The translations under genes and the position numbers were made by a program. DNA of 62,994 nucleotides, taken from assembly GCA_028687585.1 (NCBI GenBank), contig JAQTZV010000030.1, forward strand, positions 1 through 62,994, written 5' to 3'. Positions 34,491 to 43,340 of the stretch are shown here, in pieces. How positions within the stretch are numbered: the first letter of the stretch is position 1; each line of letters opens with the position of its first letter. The notes below the pieces were generated by a model, which worked only from the letters and a program-made list of their open reading frames with translations, was not told where the DNA came from and searched no databases. This DNA comes from Desulfuromonadaceae bacterium (GTDB lineage: Bacteria; Desulfobacterota; Desulfuromonadia; Geobacterales; Pseudopelobacteraceae).

Positions 34491-35837
34491 ATGACTATAC
34501 ACTCCCAAATGGCAAACAAACTTCTCGCCGTTCTTTATGACAGGCCATTACCGGCAAGAAACCTGAGACAGCTTCTCGGCGATATAAGCCCGGCGACTCT
34601 TTCACGATTGACAAAACTTGTCGGGGCTAAAATCATCTCTTTTGGTCAAGCTAGGGCAAGCACCTATGCTCGTCCCCGCGATCTCCCTGGAATCGGCCAT
34701 CAATTGCCTGTGTATCGCATAGATGAAAATGGCAACGTACATTTCGCCGGTACGCTATGGTCATTGTATGGCGGCTATTGGTGGTCAGGAGAAGTTTGGC
34801 CTTCACGTTATTATTCTTCAATCCCTTGGTTCATCTATGACCTGAAACCGGACGGTTTTGTTGGCCGCGCCTTTGCCTGGCGGTTCGGACCAGAGCTTGG
34901 GCTTTCCGAACACCTTAACAGCTGGAAAGAGGATGACGTTCTCGTCGCTTTGACCAGACGAGGTGAGGATACAGTCGGAGATGTAATCGTTGGTGAAGAA
35001 TCACTTTCGAGGTATATGGCTGTTTCACGGCTTCAGCCCGTATTTTATACTGCAGTTGATTACCCCAGACTTGCAGAAGAAGCGATTGCAGGTGACCCTG
35101 CAGGTTCATCAGCTGGTGGTGAACAGCCGAAGTTTACCGTTTTGACAGAGCGGGAAGGTTTCCCCAGAAGGGTATTGGTGAAGTTTTCACCACTGCTGTC
35201 TACGCCTTCCGGACAACGGTGGTCAGATTTGCTGGTATGCGAAGATATTGCGCTTAAAATAGTTGGAGATATGGGAATCTCAGCAGTGGCGTCTTCAATC
35301 CATCAAGTTGGCAACAGGACCTTTCTGGAAGTGGAGCGCTTTGACCGCGTTGGTATGTTTGGACGAACTCCGGTGAACTCTTTGACTGTTGTAGACGCTG
35401 AATTTATTGGATTGGGCAGTAATTGGACGGCAGCATCGAAGAAATTGCTTTCCACAAAAACAGTGTCACCTGACGAGGCAACAAATCTCTCCAAGCTCGA
35501 TTTGTTCGGAAGCTTGATTGCAAATACCGACCGGCACCATGGAAATATCTCGTTGATTCCGGAAAACCGGGAACGAACCAAATTCAAACTTTCTCCGGTC
35601 TATGACATGCTGCCGATGTACTACCGGCCAAGAGACGGCGAAGAGCTATCTGCGGGGACGTATACCCCCCCGGTAACTTTTGAATTGGGTGACGTGTATG
35701 AAAACGCCAAAAGGTTTTGGGCAGCGTCGGGAAAAGATGTGCGCATATCTGAGCCGTTCCGGAAATTGTGCGCCGAAAACCATGACATTCTGCAGAAGAT
35801 GGCCAGTGGGCCGCGAATCATTGGACCGCACGGATAA
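34491..35837 (+). CDS. yjjJ: HipA-family kinase toxin, YjjJ type
   Basis: A 448-residue protein. The N-terminal winged helix (about 5-60, ARNLRQLLGDISPATLSRL) is fused to a HipA-like kinase, the layout of YjjJ, which differs from HipBA in lacking a separate HipB. Kinase motifs are the Gly-rich SSAGGEQPKF (206-215), K231 in VLVKFSP, the catalytic loop NTDRHHGN (D347, N352) and the metal Asp D372 in YDMLP. HipA kinases phosphorylate tRNA-synthetase-type targets and induce dormancy. It stands alone, the first gene of the island after tRNA-Ser. Confidence 0.88.
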   Translation: MTIHSQMANKLLAVLYDRPLPARNLRQLLGDISPATLSRLTKLVGAKIISFGQARASTYARPRDLPGIGHQLPVYRIDENGNVHFAGTLWSLYGGYWWSGEVWPSRYYSSIPWFIYDLKPDGFVGRAFAWRFGPELGLSEHLNSWKEDDVLVALTRRGEDTVGDVIVGEESLSRYMAVSRLQPVFYTAVDYPRLAEEAIAGDPAGSSAGGEQPKFTVLTEREGFPRRVLVKFSPLLSTPSGQRWSDLLVCEDIALKIVGDMGISAVASSIHQVGNRTFLEVERFDRVGMFGRTPVNSLTVVDAEFIGLGSNWTAASKKLLSTKTVSPDEATNLSKLDLFGSLIANTDRHHGNISLIPENRERTKFKLSPVYDMLPMYYRPRDGEELSAGTYTPPVTFELGDVYENAKRFWAASGKDVRISEPFRKLCAENHDILQKMASGPRIIGPHG

Positions 35838-35882
35838 AACGTTTATGAAGAACTGTAGAGACCAACTCATAGAGTAATCGCT

Positions 35883-36371
35883 TCAGAGGAAGCTCGACTT
35901 ACCCAGCACCTCACTGGCAGCCATACCACTGATTTGCTCCATAACGGGATTCCAGGCCCGATATCGTAAATCCAGGCCATAAACAATCACCCCTTCCTGA
36001 GCGCAGTTGATGACTTGTTCGCTAAATTGGTTCGCCTCCAGCAAGCCCTGCTCGGCCTGTTTTTGTTGCTGAATCAATTTCCATTCTCGCAAGGCGCGCT
36101 TCGCGATGCGCGACATCCCGGAAAACACCTCTGCCGTTTTGACGACGTAATCCAGTACCCCGGCCTTCATGGCATCCACGGAAGCCTGGACTTTGCTCTG
36201 TGAAGTTAACAGAACCACTGGACAGAGTTTGTTAACTGTTGCCACCAACTCACTGCCGTCACCATCAGGCAAGCGAAAATCGGCCAGGACAAGGTCTGGG
36301 CGCTGCCGTTCTATGATCGTACGTGCATCGTTCAGGGTAAAGGCGGATATTGGGAAATTGTGAGTAATCCT
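35883..36371 (-). pseudogene. truncated response regulator with receiver and PAS domains
   Basis: The minus strand encodes most of a receiver domain (ADFRLPDGDGSELV with the phosphoacceptor Asp, then VVLLTSQS and DYVVKTAE) followed by a PAS domain start (VINCAQEGVIVYGLDLRYRAWN). The first receiver strand (usual VDDE motif) is missing, replaced by the antisense of a vsr fragment. The PAS domain stops abruptly after EVLGKSSFL. It is a piece of a larger sensor-regulator cut at both ends by island rearrangement. Confidence 0.75.
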
Positions 36372-36373
36372 GT

Positions 36374-36541
36374 ATGACTGATCACCTCGACAAGGAAGCA
36401 CGGTCTTGGAATATGAGCCGGATTCGTGGTAAGGATACGAAGCCGGATATTGTAATAAGGAGCAACATCCCCGGTCTTCCGCCGTTTCTTGAGCTTGATG
36501 GCAGCGATACAAAAGGGTTGGTTGGGACGGATGGGGAGTGA
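36374..36541 (+). pseudogene. vsr N-terminal fragment 1
   Basis: A 55-residue ORF beginning MTDHLDKEARSWNMSRIRGK, the Vsr mismatch-endonuclease opening. Similarity ends after about 31 residues. The rest is unrelated and ends with the sequence GATGGGGAGTGAGGGCG, which recurs at 39328-39344. A second vsr start at 39394 shares 46 of 47 bases over the core segment. Confidence 0.8.
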
Positions 36542-36694
36542 GGGCGTGTGTTTTGGTCTGATCCGTTGACAGGTGGGCGCTGGCGGGGTAAGGTGAGGCG
36601 CTTTTTGCTATTTGATTGAGGATAAAACCGAAATCTTAAATTACAGTGTGTTAGAAAACAATCGATTAGAGGTATTCACACGGCAGGAGGATGT

Positions 36695-37795
36695 ATGAGC
36701 AATGCGGAGCGCCGCCCGTTGGAGCAGATTACTCTGGCAGGATATAAATCCATCAGGGATCTGAAGAGGTTCCGTCTTGAGCGTGGCTTGAATGTGCTGA
36801 TCGGCGCCAACGGCTCGGGCAAGACAAATTTCATCCGGTTCTTTGAACTGCTCGGGCATATGATGGATCCGAACAAAGGGCTTCAAAATTATGTCAGCGC
36901 ACGTGGCCGGGCAGACGCTTTTCTGTTTCGCGGCATGAAGGTTACACCCGAATTCACGTCTCATCTCAAGTTCGGTCTGAATGAATACTCTTTTACTCTC
37001 CGCGCCGCCGACGACCGGTCGCTGTTTTTTGCCCAGGAGTCAGCGCCATTTAACGGGCCGAAATACGGCCCTATCAGTAACGATCAGGGCAGTGGGCATC
37101 TGGAGAGTAATCTGGTCAAAAAAACGATCCTGAGCGCCAGTGAAAAGTGGGTGGTCGAAGCTATTCGCGATTGGCGGGTATATCATTTCCACGACACTTC
37201 GCCTTCTGCACCCGTGATGGGATTGTGCAACGTGCTGGACAACGACGTATTGCATGGCAACGGGGTGAATCTTGCGGCGTTCCTGATGCGTATGGAGAAA
37301 AGCCATCCCGAACATTTTGCGAGAATAGAAGAGACCGTACGGCAGGTTGCCCCCTTTTTCGGGTCGTTCGTGTTGAAGGAGATCTCGTCAGGGCAGACCC
37401 AACTGCTTTGGAGAGACCGCTATTCCGATCTGCTCTATTATCCGCACCAGCTGTCGGACGGCACCTTGCGCTACATATGTCTGGCAACCCTGCTGCTGCA
37501 GCCGAACCCCGCCTCCACGCTCATCATCGACGAACCGGAACTGGGGCTGCATCCATTTGCCGTCAAGCTGCTGGCCAGTCTGCTGCATGAGACGGCGCAG
37601 CGCGCCCAGCTGATCGTTTCCACCCAGTCTTCGCTTTTGCTGGACGAACTGACCCCGGAACAGGTCATCGTGGTGAATCAGTCCGATGGCGAGACGATAC
37701 TGGAGCGGCCGGACACGGAACGGCTCGCCGACTGGCTGCAGGAATATACTCTTGGGCAGTTGTGGGAGAAGAATGAACTGGGAGGACAGCCCTGA
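36695..37795 (+). CDS. AAA_21/RecF-like ATPase of a putative defence operon
   Basis: A 366-residue ABC-type ATPase. Walker A is GANGSGKT (37-44) after ITLAGYKSI. The signature-like QLSDGTLRY lies near 257 and Walker B TLIIDEPELGLHP near 277, with a D-loop and switch His. It has no fused TOPRIM nuclease, unlike OLD proteins. Its stop overlaps the DUF4276 gene (TGATG), so the two are a unit. The layout of an AAA_21 ATPase followed by a small TOPRIM-like protein resembles PARIS AriA-AriB, but the second gene is from a different family. Confidence 0.85.
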   Translation: MSNAERRPLEQITLAGYKSIRDLKRFRLERGLNVLIGANGSGKTNFIRFFELLGHMMDPNKGLQNYVSARGRADAFLFRGMKVTPEFTSHLKFGLNEYSFTLRAADDRSLFFAQESAPFNGPKYGPISNDQGSGHLESNLVKKTILSASEKWVVEAIRDWRVYHFHDTSPSAPVMGLCNVLDNDVLHGNGVNLAAFLMRMEKSHPEHFARIEETVRQVAPFFGSFVLKEISSGQTQLLWRDRYSDLLYYPHQLSDGTLRYICLATLLLQPNPASTLIIDEPELGLHPFAVKLLASLLHETAQRAQLIVSTQSSLLLDELTPEQVIVVNQSDGETILERPDTERLADWLQEYTLGQLWEKNELGGQP

Positions 37796-38481
37796 TGGCA
37801 TGGCTGCGGCTGTATATAACCACCGAAGGGCAGTCGGAGCGCAAGTTTGCCGATGATGTGCTGCGACCGCATCTGGCCGCATTCTCGATAGATGTAAGAT
37901 CGCGGGTAGTGCTGACCAACCGGAAGCTGGGCAAGCGGGGCGGCATTCTGGATTTCGAGAAAATTCATGGCGACCTGCACCGTCTCATGCGTGAGGACCG
38001 TCATCAGGAAGCACGTTTTACGACGATGGTTGATCTCTATGCGTTGCCGCCGGAATTCCCCGGCTGGGCGGAAGCACGGAATAAAACCGGACCGAAAGAG
38101 CGGGTGGAAGCTCTGGAAGCGGCGCTTCAGTCGAATATGGGAGACAGCCGTTTTCTCCCGTATATCCAGCTACATGAATTTGAAGCGCTTCTTTACTGCG
38201 ACTTGACGCAGTTGCAGCAAAGAATTGCCGATTCGGAGAGAGCTTTTGCCGCATTGACCCAGGAAGTGCGGGGCATGCAGCCGGAAGAGATTAACGAAGG
38301 AGCGACCACCGCTCCAAGCAAGCGGATCATCAACCATGTGCCGATCTATGACCGGCTCAAGGTGCGTGTCGGCGCCCCTGCTGCGGCGGCAATCGGCCTG
38401 CCCCGGCTGCGGGCCAAGTGCCCGCATTTTGATGAATGGGTGTCGCGGCTGGAAAGGTTGGCTGCTGCCGTTTCTTCATAA
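37795..38481 (+). CDS. DUF4276 family protein (possible TOPRIM-like effector)
   Basis: A 228-residue protein beginning LYITTEGQSERKFADDVL, with Glu near residue 10, an Asp in TTMVDLYALPPEF (about 80) and the family motif YIQLHEFEALLY (about 122). The order Glu, later Asp and acidic patch resembles TOPRIM nucleases of OLD/AriB type. It is coupled to the upstream ATPase by overlapping codons. Nuclease activity is inferred, not shown. Confidence 0.75.
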   Translation: MAWLRLYITTEGQSERKFADDVLRPHLAAFSIDVRSRVVLTNRKLGKRGGILDFEKIHGDLHRLMREDRHQEARFTTMVDLYALPPEFPGWAEARNKTGPKERVEALEAALQSNMGDSRFLPYIQLHEFEALLYCDLTQLQQRIADSERAFAALTQEVRGMQPEEINEGATTAPSKRIINHVPIYDRLKVRVGAPAAAAIGLPRLRAKCPHFDEWVSRLERLAAAVSS

Positions 38482-38502
38482 GTGCGCGGAGAGGTACAAG
38501 CT

Positions 38503-39339
38503 ATGGCGAAAAAAATTGCCGTTATCAGGACAGAGATTCGCATTCTCACGATTGAGCAGGAAGATTACATCTCGCTGACTGATATGCTGAAAGCCAAGGA
38601 TGGAGACTTCTTTATTTCGGACTGGCTGCGCAACAGGAATACCGTTGAATTTCTCGGCATCTGGGAGAGAGTACACAATCCGGCTTTTAATTATGGCGAA
38701 TTTGCCGCAATTAAAAGCCAGGCCGGATTGAACAGCTACAAGATCAGCGTCAAAGAATGGGTGAAAAAAACCAATGCCATCGGCATCAAGGCGACAGCGG
38801 GCAGATATGGCGGCACCTATGCGCACAGGGATATTGCTTTCGAGTTCGGCATGTGGATCAGCGCCGAATTCAAAATATATCTCATCATGGAGTTTCAGCG
38901 GCTCAAAGATATAGAGCAGAAACAGCTCGGATGGGATATAAAGAGGGATCTGGCCAAGATAAACTATCGCATTCACACCGATGCCATCAAAGAAAACCTG
39001 ATCCCACCGGAGTTGACGAAACAGCAGACAATGCTGGTCTACGCATCCGAGGCTGATGTACTGAATATGGCGCTTTTCGGCCAGACAGCCAGGCAGTGGC
39101 GGGAAGCCAATTCCGGCAAGAAGGGCAATGTCCGGGATTATGCGAATGTTACCCAGCTGGTTTGTCTTGCCAACCTTGAAAACTTGAATGCTTTGTTCAT
39201 CAATGAAGGGATGCCGCAGCCGGAGCGGTTGCAGAAACTGAACGGCATTGCAATCCAGCAGATGAAGCTGTTGACTGACGATCCGAGGGTTATTCAGTTG
39301 GAAACGATAGAGAAGAAAGAACAGGTAGATGGGGAGTGA
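38503..39339 (+). CDS. KilA-N domain protein
   Basis: A 278-residue protein. Residues 1-115 form a KilA-N domain (YISLTDMLKAKDGDFFISDW, then GTYAHRDIAFEFGMWISAEFKIYLI), a fold found in phage and poxvirus DNA-binding proteins. The C-terminal part resembles phage antirepressor tails (LASEADVLNMALFG-type). The ATG at 38503 has GGAGAGG before it. It starts 21 bases after the DUF4276 stop and likely belongs to the same operon, as regulator or effector. Confidence 0.85.
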   Translation: MAKKIAVIRTEIRILTIEQEDYISLTDMLKAKDGDFFISDWLRNRNTVEFLGIWERVHNPAFNYGEFAAIKSQAGLNSYKISVKEWVKKTNAIGIKATAGRYGGTYAHRDIAFEFGMWISAEFKIYLIMEFQRLKDIEQKQLGWDIKRDLAKINYRIHTDAIKENLIPPELTKQQTMLVYASEADVLNMALFGQTARQWREANSGKKGNVRDYANVTQLVCLANLENLNALFINEGMPQPERLQKLNGIAIQQMKLLTDDPRVIQLETIEKKEQVDGE

Positions 39340-39393
39340 GGGCGATTTGGAAGCGTCAAAATGGCGGGTATTGGGGGTAGTGGGTAATTCTGC

Positions 39394-39498
39394 ATGACGG
39401 ATCATCTTGATAAAGCACAGCGGTCTTGGAATATGAGCCGGATTCGTGGTAAGAATACGAAGCCGGAAATCGCGGTCAGGAAGATGCTGCACGCCACC
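39394..39498 (+). pseudogene. vsr N-terminal fragment 2
   Basis: MTDHLDKAQRSWNMSRIRGK, then NTKPEIAVRKMLHA, matches the first 34 or so residues of Vsr mismatch endonucleases. Similarity then stops; the catalytic Asp/His region is absent. The matching C-terminal end is about 3.8 kb away at 43341. The intervening DNA is the DUF2075 and nucleotidyltransferase modules. Confidence 0.8.
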
Positions 39499-39536
39499 GA
39501 ATGGATTGCCGCTAGCTTTAAACAAGGAAAGTATCT

Positions 39537-39734
39537 ATGGAAGAAATTTACTGTTCTCTCTGCGCAGTGCAACTGAATGATGGCGCCGGCGTTTATGGCC
39601 TAACAAGTGGCAGCATTAATGAGACATGCCATGGATTTAGAATTGATGAAGATTCAGGCTGGGACATCTACTGCCCAGATTGCATGAACAAAATTGATAC
39701 GTATCTTACGAGTTCCAGAAAAGGCAATTCATAA
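39537..39734 (+). CDS. small double-CxxC zinc-ribbon-like protein
   Basis: A 65-residue protein with CSLC at residues 6-9 and CPDC at about 46-49, a probable zinc knuckle. An AAGGAAAG site lies upstream and the next gene starts 2 bases after its stop. It is probably cotranscribed with the DUF2075 protein. No family is recognised; it may be an accessory subunit or antitoxin-like partner. Confidence 0.6.
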   Translation: MEEIYCSLCAVQLNDGAGVYGLTSGSINETCHGFRIDEDSGWDIYCPDCMNKIDTYLTSSRKGNS

Positions 39735-39735
39735 C

Positions 39736-41712
39736 ATGAAGCGCTCCTACTATTCTGACTCAACCTTAAACTTCCGACACTCATCCATGGATGAAATAAT
39801 AGGACAGCTTACTCGGGAATGTGAATTCCCTGTTCTGCAAACTCAACGTCAAGCATGGTTTCATCAAATCCATATTTTGCAAAAAATACTTTCGCCATAT
39901 GAAGGTGCTGTCTATTTTGAGTATGCAATTCCTCGCATGGGTCGACGTATTGATGTTGTATTGCTGATTGGACCTGCTGTATTTGTCCTTGAATTCAAGG
40001 TTGGTGAACGGGAATTTTCTGCATATGGCACTGATCAGGTCTGGGATTATGCACTCGATTTGAAAAATTTTCATGATTCGAGTCATGATAAATACATTGT
40101 ACCGGTATTGATAGCATCAGAGGCGGACGATTCAATAATCACAGCCACACTAACCTCACAAAATGACCAGATTTTTAATCCAATAAAAACTAACTCTTCG
40201 ATGCTTGAAAGCGTTATTGAATGTGTGCTCGCTTTTGTAGATGGCGACACTATTGACCGTATTCAATGGGAAGATGGACGCTATTGCCCAACACCCACCA
40301 TAATTGAAGCAGCATTGGCGCTATACAATGACCATACTGTAGCTGATATTTATCGTAAAGACGCCGATGCAATTAATCTGAGCCAGACGACTGATGCTAT
40401 CGCAGAAGTCATTCGCACTTCCAGAGAAAAGTCACACAAATCAATCTGTTTTGTGACCGGCGTTCCCGGTGCAGGTAAAACGCTCGTTGGCCTAAACATC
40501 GCGACGAAGCATATTGATAAAACTGACGACCTCTACAGTGTTTTTCTTTCAGGTAATGGTCCACTTGTCGCGATACTCCGTGAAGCACTGGCTCGCGACA
40601 AAGTTAAGCGTGAGAAAGAAAAAGGCGGGCGTATCAAGAAAACTACCGCACTAAGTGAAGTTAAGTTGTTCATCCAGAATGTTCACCACTTCCGTGATGA
40701 CTGCCTTCGGGATGAAAGAGCACCAAAGGAGCACGTTGCACTATTCGATGAAGCTCAACGTGCCTGGAATTTAGAGCAAACCTCTTCATTTATGCGTAGA
40801 AAAAAAGATACTCCAGGGTTTAGTCAATCTGAACCAGAATTTCTCATATCGTGCCTCGATCGGCATTCTGATTGGGCTGTAGTCGTTTGCTTAGTTGGTG
40901 GCGGTCAAGAAATAAACACTGGCGAAGCAGGAACAAGCGAATGGCTAGAATCATTAAATCGCCAGTTTCCTGATTGGCACGTTCACATTTCCCCACATCT
41001 TTCCGATAGTGAATACGGCACCGACAATATAATTGAGAGCCTCTCAACACGACAGAATGTGATCTATAATGACTACCTGCATCTATCTGTTTCAATGCGA
41101 TCTTTTAGAGCCGAGCACGTATCACTTTTGGTAAAGCAACTTCTCGATCGGGATATTGATAATGCAAAAGAAACCTTTGAAAAAGTAAGAAGCAAATATC
41201 CGATCGTTATTGCGCGTAATTTCCAAAAAGCAAGAAGTTGGCTTAAGACTCAAGCCAGCGGCTCAGAACGCTACGGAATTGTCGCATCGTCTCAGGCAGA
41301 GCGGCTAAAGCCTCACGCAATTGATGTCAAATCACCAATGGACCCAATTCACTGGTTTTTAGATGACAAAGACGATGTACGATCATCTTATTATCTTGAG
41401 GACGTTGCAACTGAGTTTCATGTTCAAGGGCTTGAATTAGATTGGGCATGTGTTACATGGGATGCTGATTTCAGATATTCATCGAAAGGCTGGGAACATC
41501 GATCGTTCTGCGGTAATCGATGGATTAACATCAATAAAGAAGAACGAAAAATATTCCTTAAGAATGCATACCGTGTTCTTTTAACACGTGCACGCCAAGG
41601 CATGGTTATAGTTGTCCCTTTTGGTGATTATGAAGATAAAACTCGTGATCCCGCTTTTTATGATCCAACTTTCAACTACCTCCAAGAAATTGGCTTCACT
41701 GTGCTGGAGTAG
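39736..41712 (+). CDS. PD-(D/E)XK nuclease plus DUF2075 P-loop ATPase
   Basis: A 658-residue protein. Residues about 70-90 carry a nuclease core, RRIDVVLLIGP then LEFKVGERE, giving the D-(15)-E-x-K pattern. A P-loop domain of the DUF2075/SF1-like class follows: Walker A GVPGAGKT (about 242-249), Walker B VALFDEAQRAW (about 333-343) and a C-terminal arginine-finger segment RVLLTRARQG near 630. Such nuclease-ATPases occur often in defence islands. The ATG at 39736 is preferred over an upstream TTG. Confidence 0.82.
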   Translation: MKRSYYSDSTLNFRHSSMDEIIGQLTRECEFPVLQTQRQAWFHQIHILQKILSPYEGAVYFEYAIPRMGRRIDVVLLIGPAVFVLEFKVGEREFSAYGTDQVWDYALDLKNFHDSSHDKYIVPVLIASEADDSIITATLTSQNDQIFNPIKTNSSMLESVIECVLAFVDGDTIDRIQWEDGRYCPTPTIIEAALALYNDHTVADIYRKDADAINLSQTTDAIAEVIRTSREKSHKSICFVTGVPGAGKTLVGLNIATKHIDKTDDLYSVFLSGNGPLVAILREALARDKVKREKEKGGRIKKTTALSEVKLFIQNVHHFRDDCLRDERAPKEHVALFDEAQRAWNLEQTSSFMRRKKDTPGFSQSEPEFLISCLDRHSDWAVVVCLVGGGQEINTGEAGTSEWLESLNRQFPDWHVHISPHLSDSEYGTDNIIESLSTRQNVIYNDYLHLSVSMRSFRAEHVSLLVKQLLDRDIDNAKETFEKVRSKYPIVIARNFQKARSWLKTQASGSERYGIVASSQAERLKPHAIDVKSPMDPIHWFLDDKDDVRSSYYLEDVATEFHVQGLELDWACVTWDADFRYSSKGWEHRSFCGNRWININKEERKIFLKNAYRVLLTRARQGMVIVVPFGDYEDKTRDPAFYDPTFNYLQEIGFTVLE

Positions 41713-41772
41713 CACTTTACAACGGCGATATTGCTTTGAAACCCGCTGCCTCTCAATGGACACCCCCGAAAA

Positions 41773-42051
41773 TTGCTTTGGAAAAATGGTGCTGATCCGC
41801 TGTACGCGCAATCTCACCAACTTCATCACAAGGTCGGTTATGCCGGCAGTATCGCGCCGGACAATCAAAATGATTACTGGCTGATCAAGCTGGGGGCCTC
41901 AAGGCTTCTTTCCGCTGTCTTCAGTGCCGGCGGTATCCGCAAATTCCGTTTTCGCCTGACCGGCGCTTCCGAGCTACAGGCCGCACAGAACTGGAGTGAT
42001 CTGTCGGAGCGGTATGCGTCGTTTGTTGAGAAGAGTGTTGCGGCGATATGA
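41773..42051 (+). pseudogene. short remnant ORF, unrecognised
   Basis: A 92-residue ORF after the DUF2075 gene with no ribosome binding site. Its C-terminal part (YWLIKLGASRLLSAVFSAGG) looks protein-like, while the start does not. Probably the tail of a lost gene; a real small gene is not excluded. Confidence 0.3.
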
Positions 42052-42143
42052 GTAAAATGAACCAACAACGATAGGAATTAATCCATGGGGGAATCCTTGG
42101 GGTTCAGGATTGACATTTGGACATTTGGGAAAGCTCCGGCATT

Positions 42144-42235
42144 TTGTACCACATAACTCCATGAAATCGAAATATGTTGGTACAAATAAGTTGTACCACA
42201 TAACGTCAATATTATGCTATCGTGTTGGTACAAAT
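42144..42235 (+). promoter_or_regulatory. operator array of the nucleotidyltransferase module
   Basis: Four half-sites in alternating orientation: TTGTACCACATAAC at 42144-42157 and 42191-42204, and GTTGGTACAAAT at 42176-42187 and 42224-42235. They form two units repeated at a 47-bp period, each an inverted pair TTGTACC/GGTACAA. The last site ends 11 bases before the next start codon. This is the usual layout for self-repression by a toxin-antitoxin complex. Confidence 0.75.
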
Positions 42236-42246
42236 GAGGTGTTGCC

Positions 42247-42594
42247 ATGCGCGGAAAAGAAAAAGACGCGAGCGTTTTCAGGATGCTGCAATCGGAGCGT
42301 GACCGTTGCGCCCTCGTCATAGAGAAGATAAGCAGCGAACTCGACAAGCTGCCGAAAGGGTCTCTCGGACAGAGGAAAGTGAAGAGCCACGGCAAGGAAT
42401 ACATCTATCCTTGCCTGAGATACCGGGAAGGTGCAACAGTAAAGTACGAGCACCTTGCTCCCGAAAAGGCAGAAGAGTTGAAACCGGCGCTTGAACGTCG
42501 CAAGAAGCTGCAGGCAGATCTGCAGGCCAACAAGAAGCGGGTAGCAACCCTGAATACCATCCTCCCTAACCCTGATAAAAGTGGTAATCCTTGA
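42247..42594 (+). CDS. small charged protein paired with the nucleotidyltransferase
   Basis: A 115-residue, highly charged protein, with long helices (RCALVIEKISSELDKLPKGS and a C-terminal ELKPALERRKKLQADL). It resembles the coiled-coil DUF6788-type partner proteins. Its stop overlaps the downstream start by 4 bp. It lies directly behind the operator array, so it is the probable antitoxin or DNA-binding subunit. No classical helix-turn-helix is obvious. Confidence 0.6.
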   Translation: MRGKEKDASVFRMLQSERDRCALVIEKISSELDKLPKGSLGQRKVKSHGKEYIYPCLRYREGATVKYEHLAPEKAEELKPALERRKKLQADLQANKKRVATLNTILPNPDKSGNP

Positions 42595-43283
42595 ATATTA
42601 CGTTTGAAAAGAGCCCGTTCCTGCAACCTGTCACCGATCTGCTGCGTGAGATGGACAAAGCAGGATTTTTCTCCCATGGCCTGCTCATCGGCAGCTGGCC
42701 CATGCTGATCTATAGCGAATACTTCACACTCCCTTACGGTCTGGCGACCAATGACATCGACTTTGCAATTGATAATGCGGTGAAGATTCCATCAACCGGT
42801 GGTGAGACAATCCCCCAGATTCTGGAACGGTTGGGCTATACCTCAGTTCTCGACTATTCGGGTATCGAGACGTTTCTGCAGGGAACTTTTGAAGTCGAAT
42901 TCATTACCCATAGTCGCGGTGGTGCTGCTCCATCGGCAGTGGTCATCCCGCCCTGGAAGGTTTCCGCTCAGCAGTTGCCGTTCATTGATCTGCTCTTTAT
43001 CAGACCGATAATGGTGGGCAGTGAAGATTTCACGGTCCGCATTCCTTCTCCTGAAACCCTCTTGCTGCACAAACTCATTATTGCCCAGCGCAGGACGGGC
43101 CGAGACAGGGAATTCAAGAAAGAGAAGGATCTGCAACAGTGCTCGGTGTTGGCAGAGGCCGTCAGGAGTGAAGAGATCCTGCAAATTACCAGAGAGTATC
43201 GCTTGTCAAAGGATGCGAGAGCGTTGATGTGCGAATCATGCGCCGCCATCGGTATTCCATTTCAATCACTGGGTATTAAGTGA
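42591..43283 (+). CDS. GSU2403-type nucleotidyltransferase-fold protein
   Basis: A 230-residue protein with a TTG start in the overlap TTGA. The nucleotidyltransferase core has GLLIGSWPMLIYSE and the metal-binding acidic pair in ATNDIDFAID, with a third acid in FEVEFI. It is a member of the minimal nucleotidyltransferase families used as toxins (MenT/AbiEii-like). With the upstream protein it probably forms a toxin-antitoxin or phage-defence pair. Confidence 0.75.
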   Translation: MNITFEKSPFLQPVTDLLREMDKAGFFSHGLLIGSWPMLIYSEYFTLPYGLATNDIDFAIDNAVKIPSTGGETIPQILERLGYTSVLDYSGIETFLQGTFEVEFITHSRGGAAPSAVVIPPWKVSAQQLPFIDLLFIRPIMVGSEDFTVRIPSPETLLLHKLIIAQRRTGRDREFKKEKDLQQCSVLAEAVRSEEILQITREYRLSKDARALMCESCAAIGIPFQSLGIK

Positions 43284-43340
43284 TTTTCTGTGGGCCAGAT
43301 CAGCAGTCCTTCCCCTTCTCCCGTCTCGACCGGGAGCCAT

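Noticed and set aside
36641..36964. minus-strand ORF over the start of the AAA ATPase gene
   Set aside because: Shadow ORF opposite Walker A coding sequence; no family.
36695..38481. retron or OLD-family assignment for the ATPase pair
   Set aside because: No reverse transcriptase or structured RNA is seen, and the ATPase has no fused TOPRIM domain.
36530..39344. 17-base flanking repeats as a target-site duplication of a transposon
   Set aside because: No transposase or terminal inverted repeats are present, and the repeat is longer than usual target duplications; recombination between vsr-linked sequences fits better.
39394..39576. 60-residue ORF as an intact gene
   Set aside because: Only the first 34 or so residues match Vsr; catalytic residues are missing and the end reads into the upstream leader of the zinc-knuckle gene.
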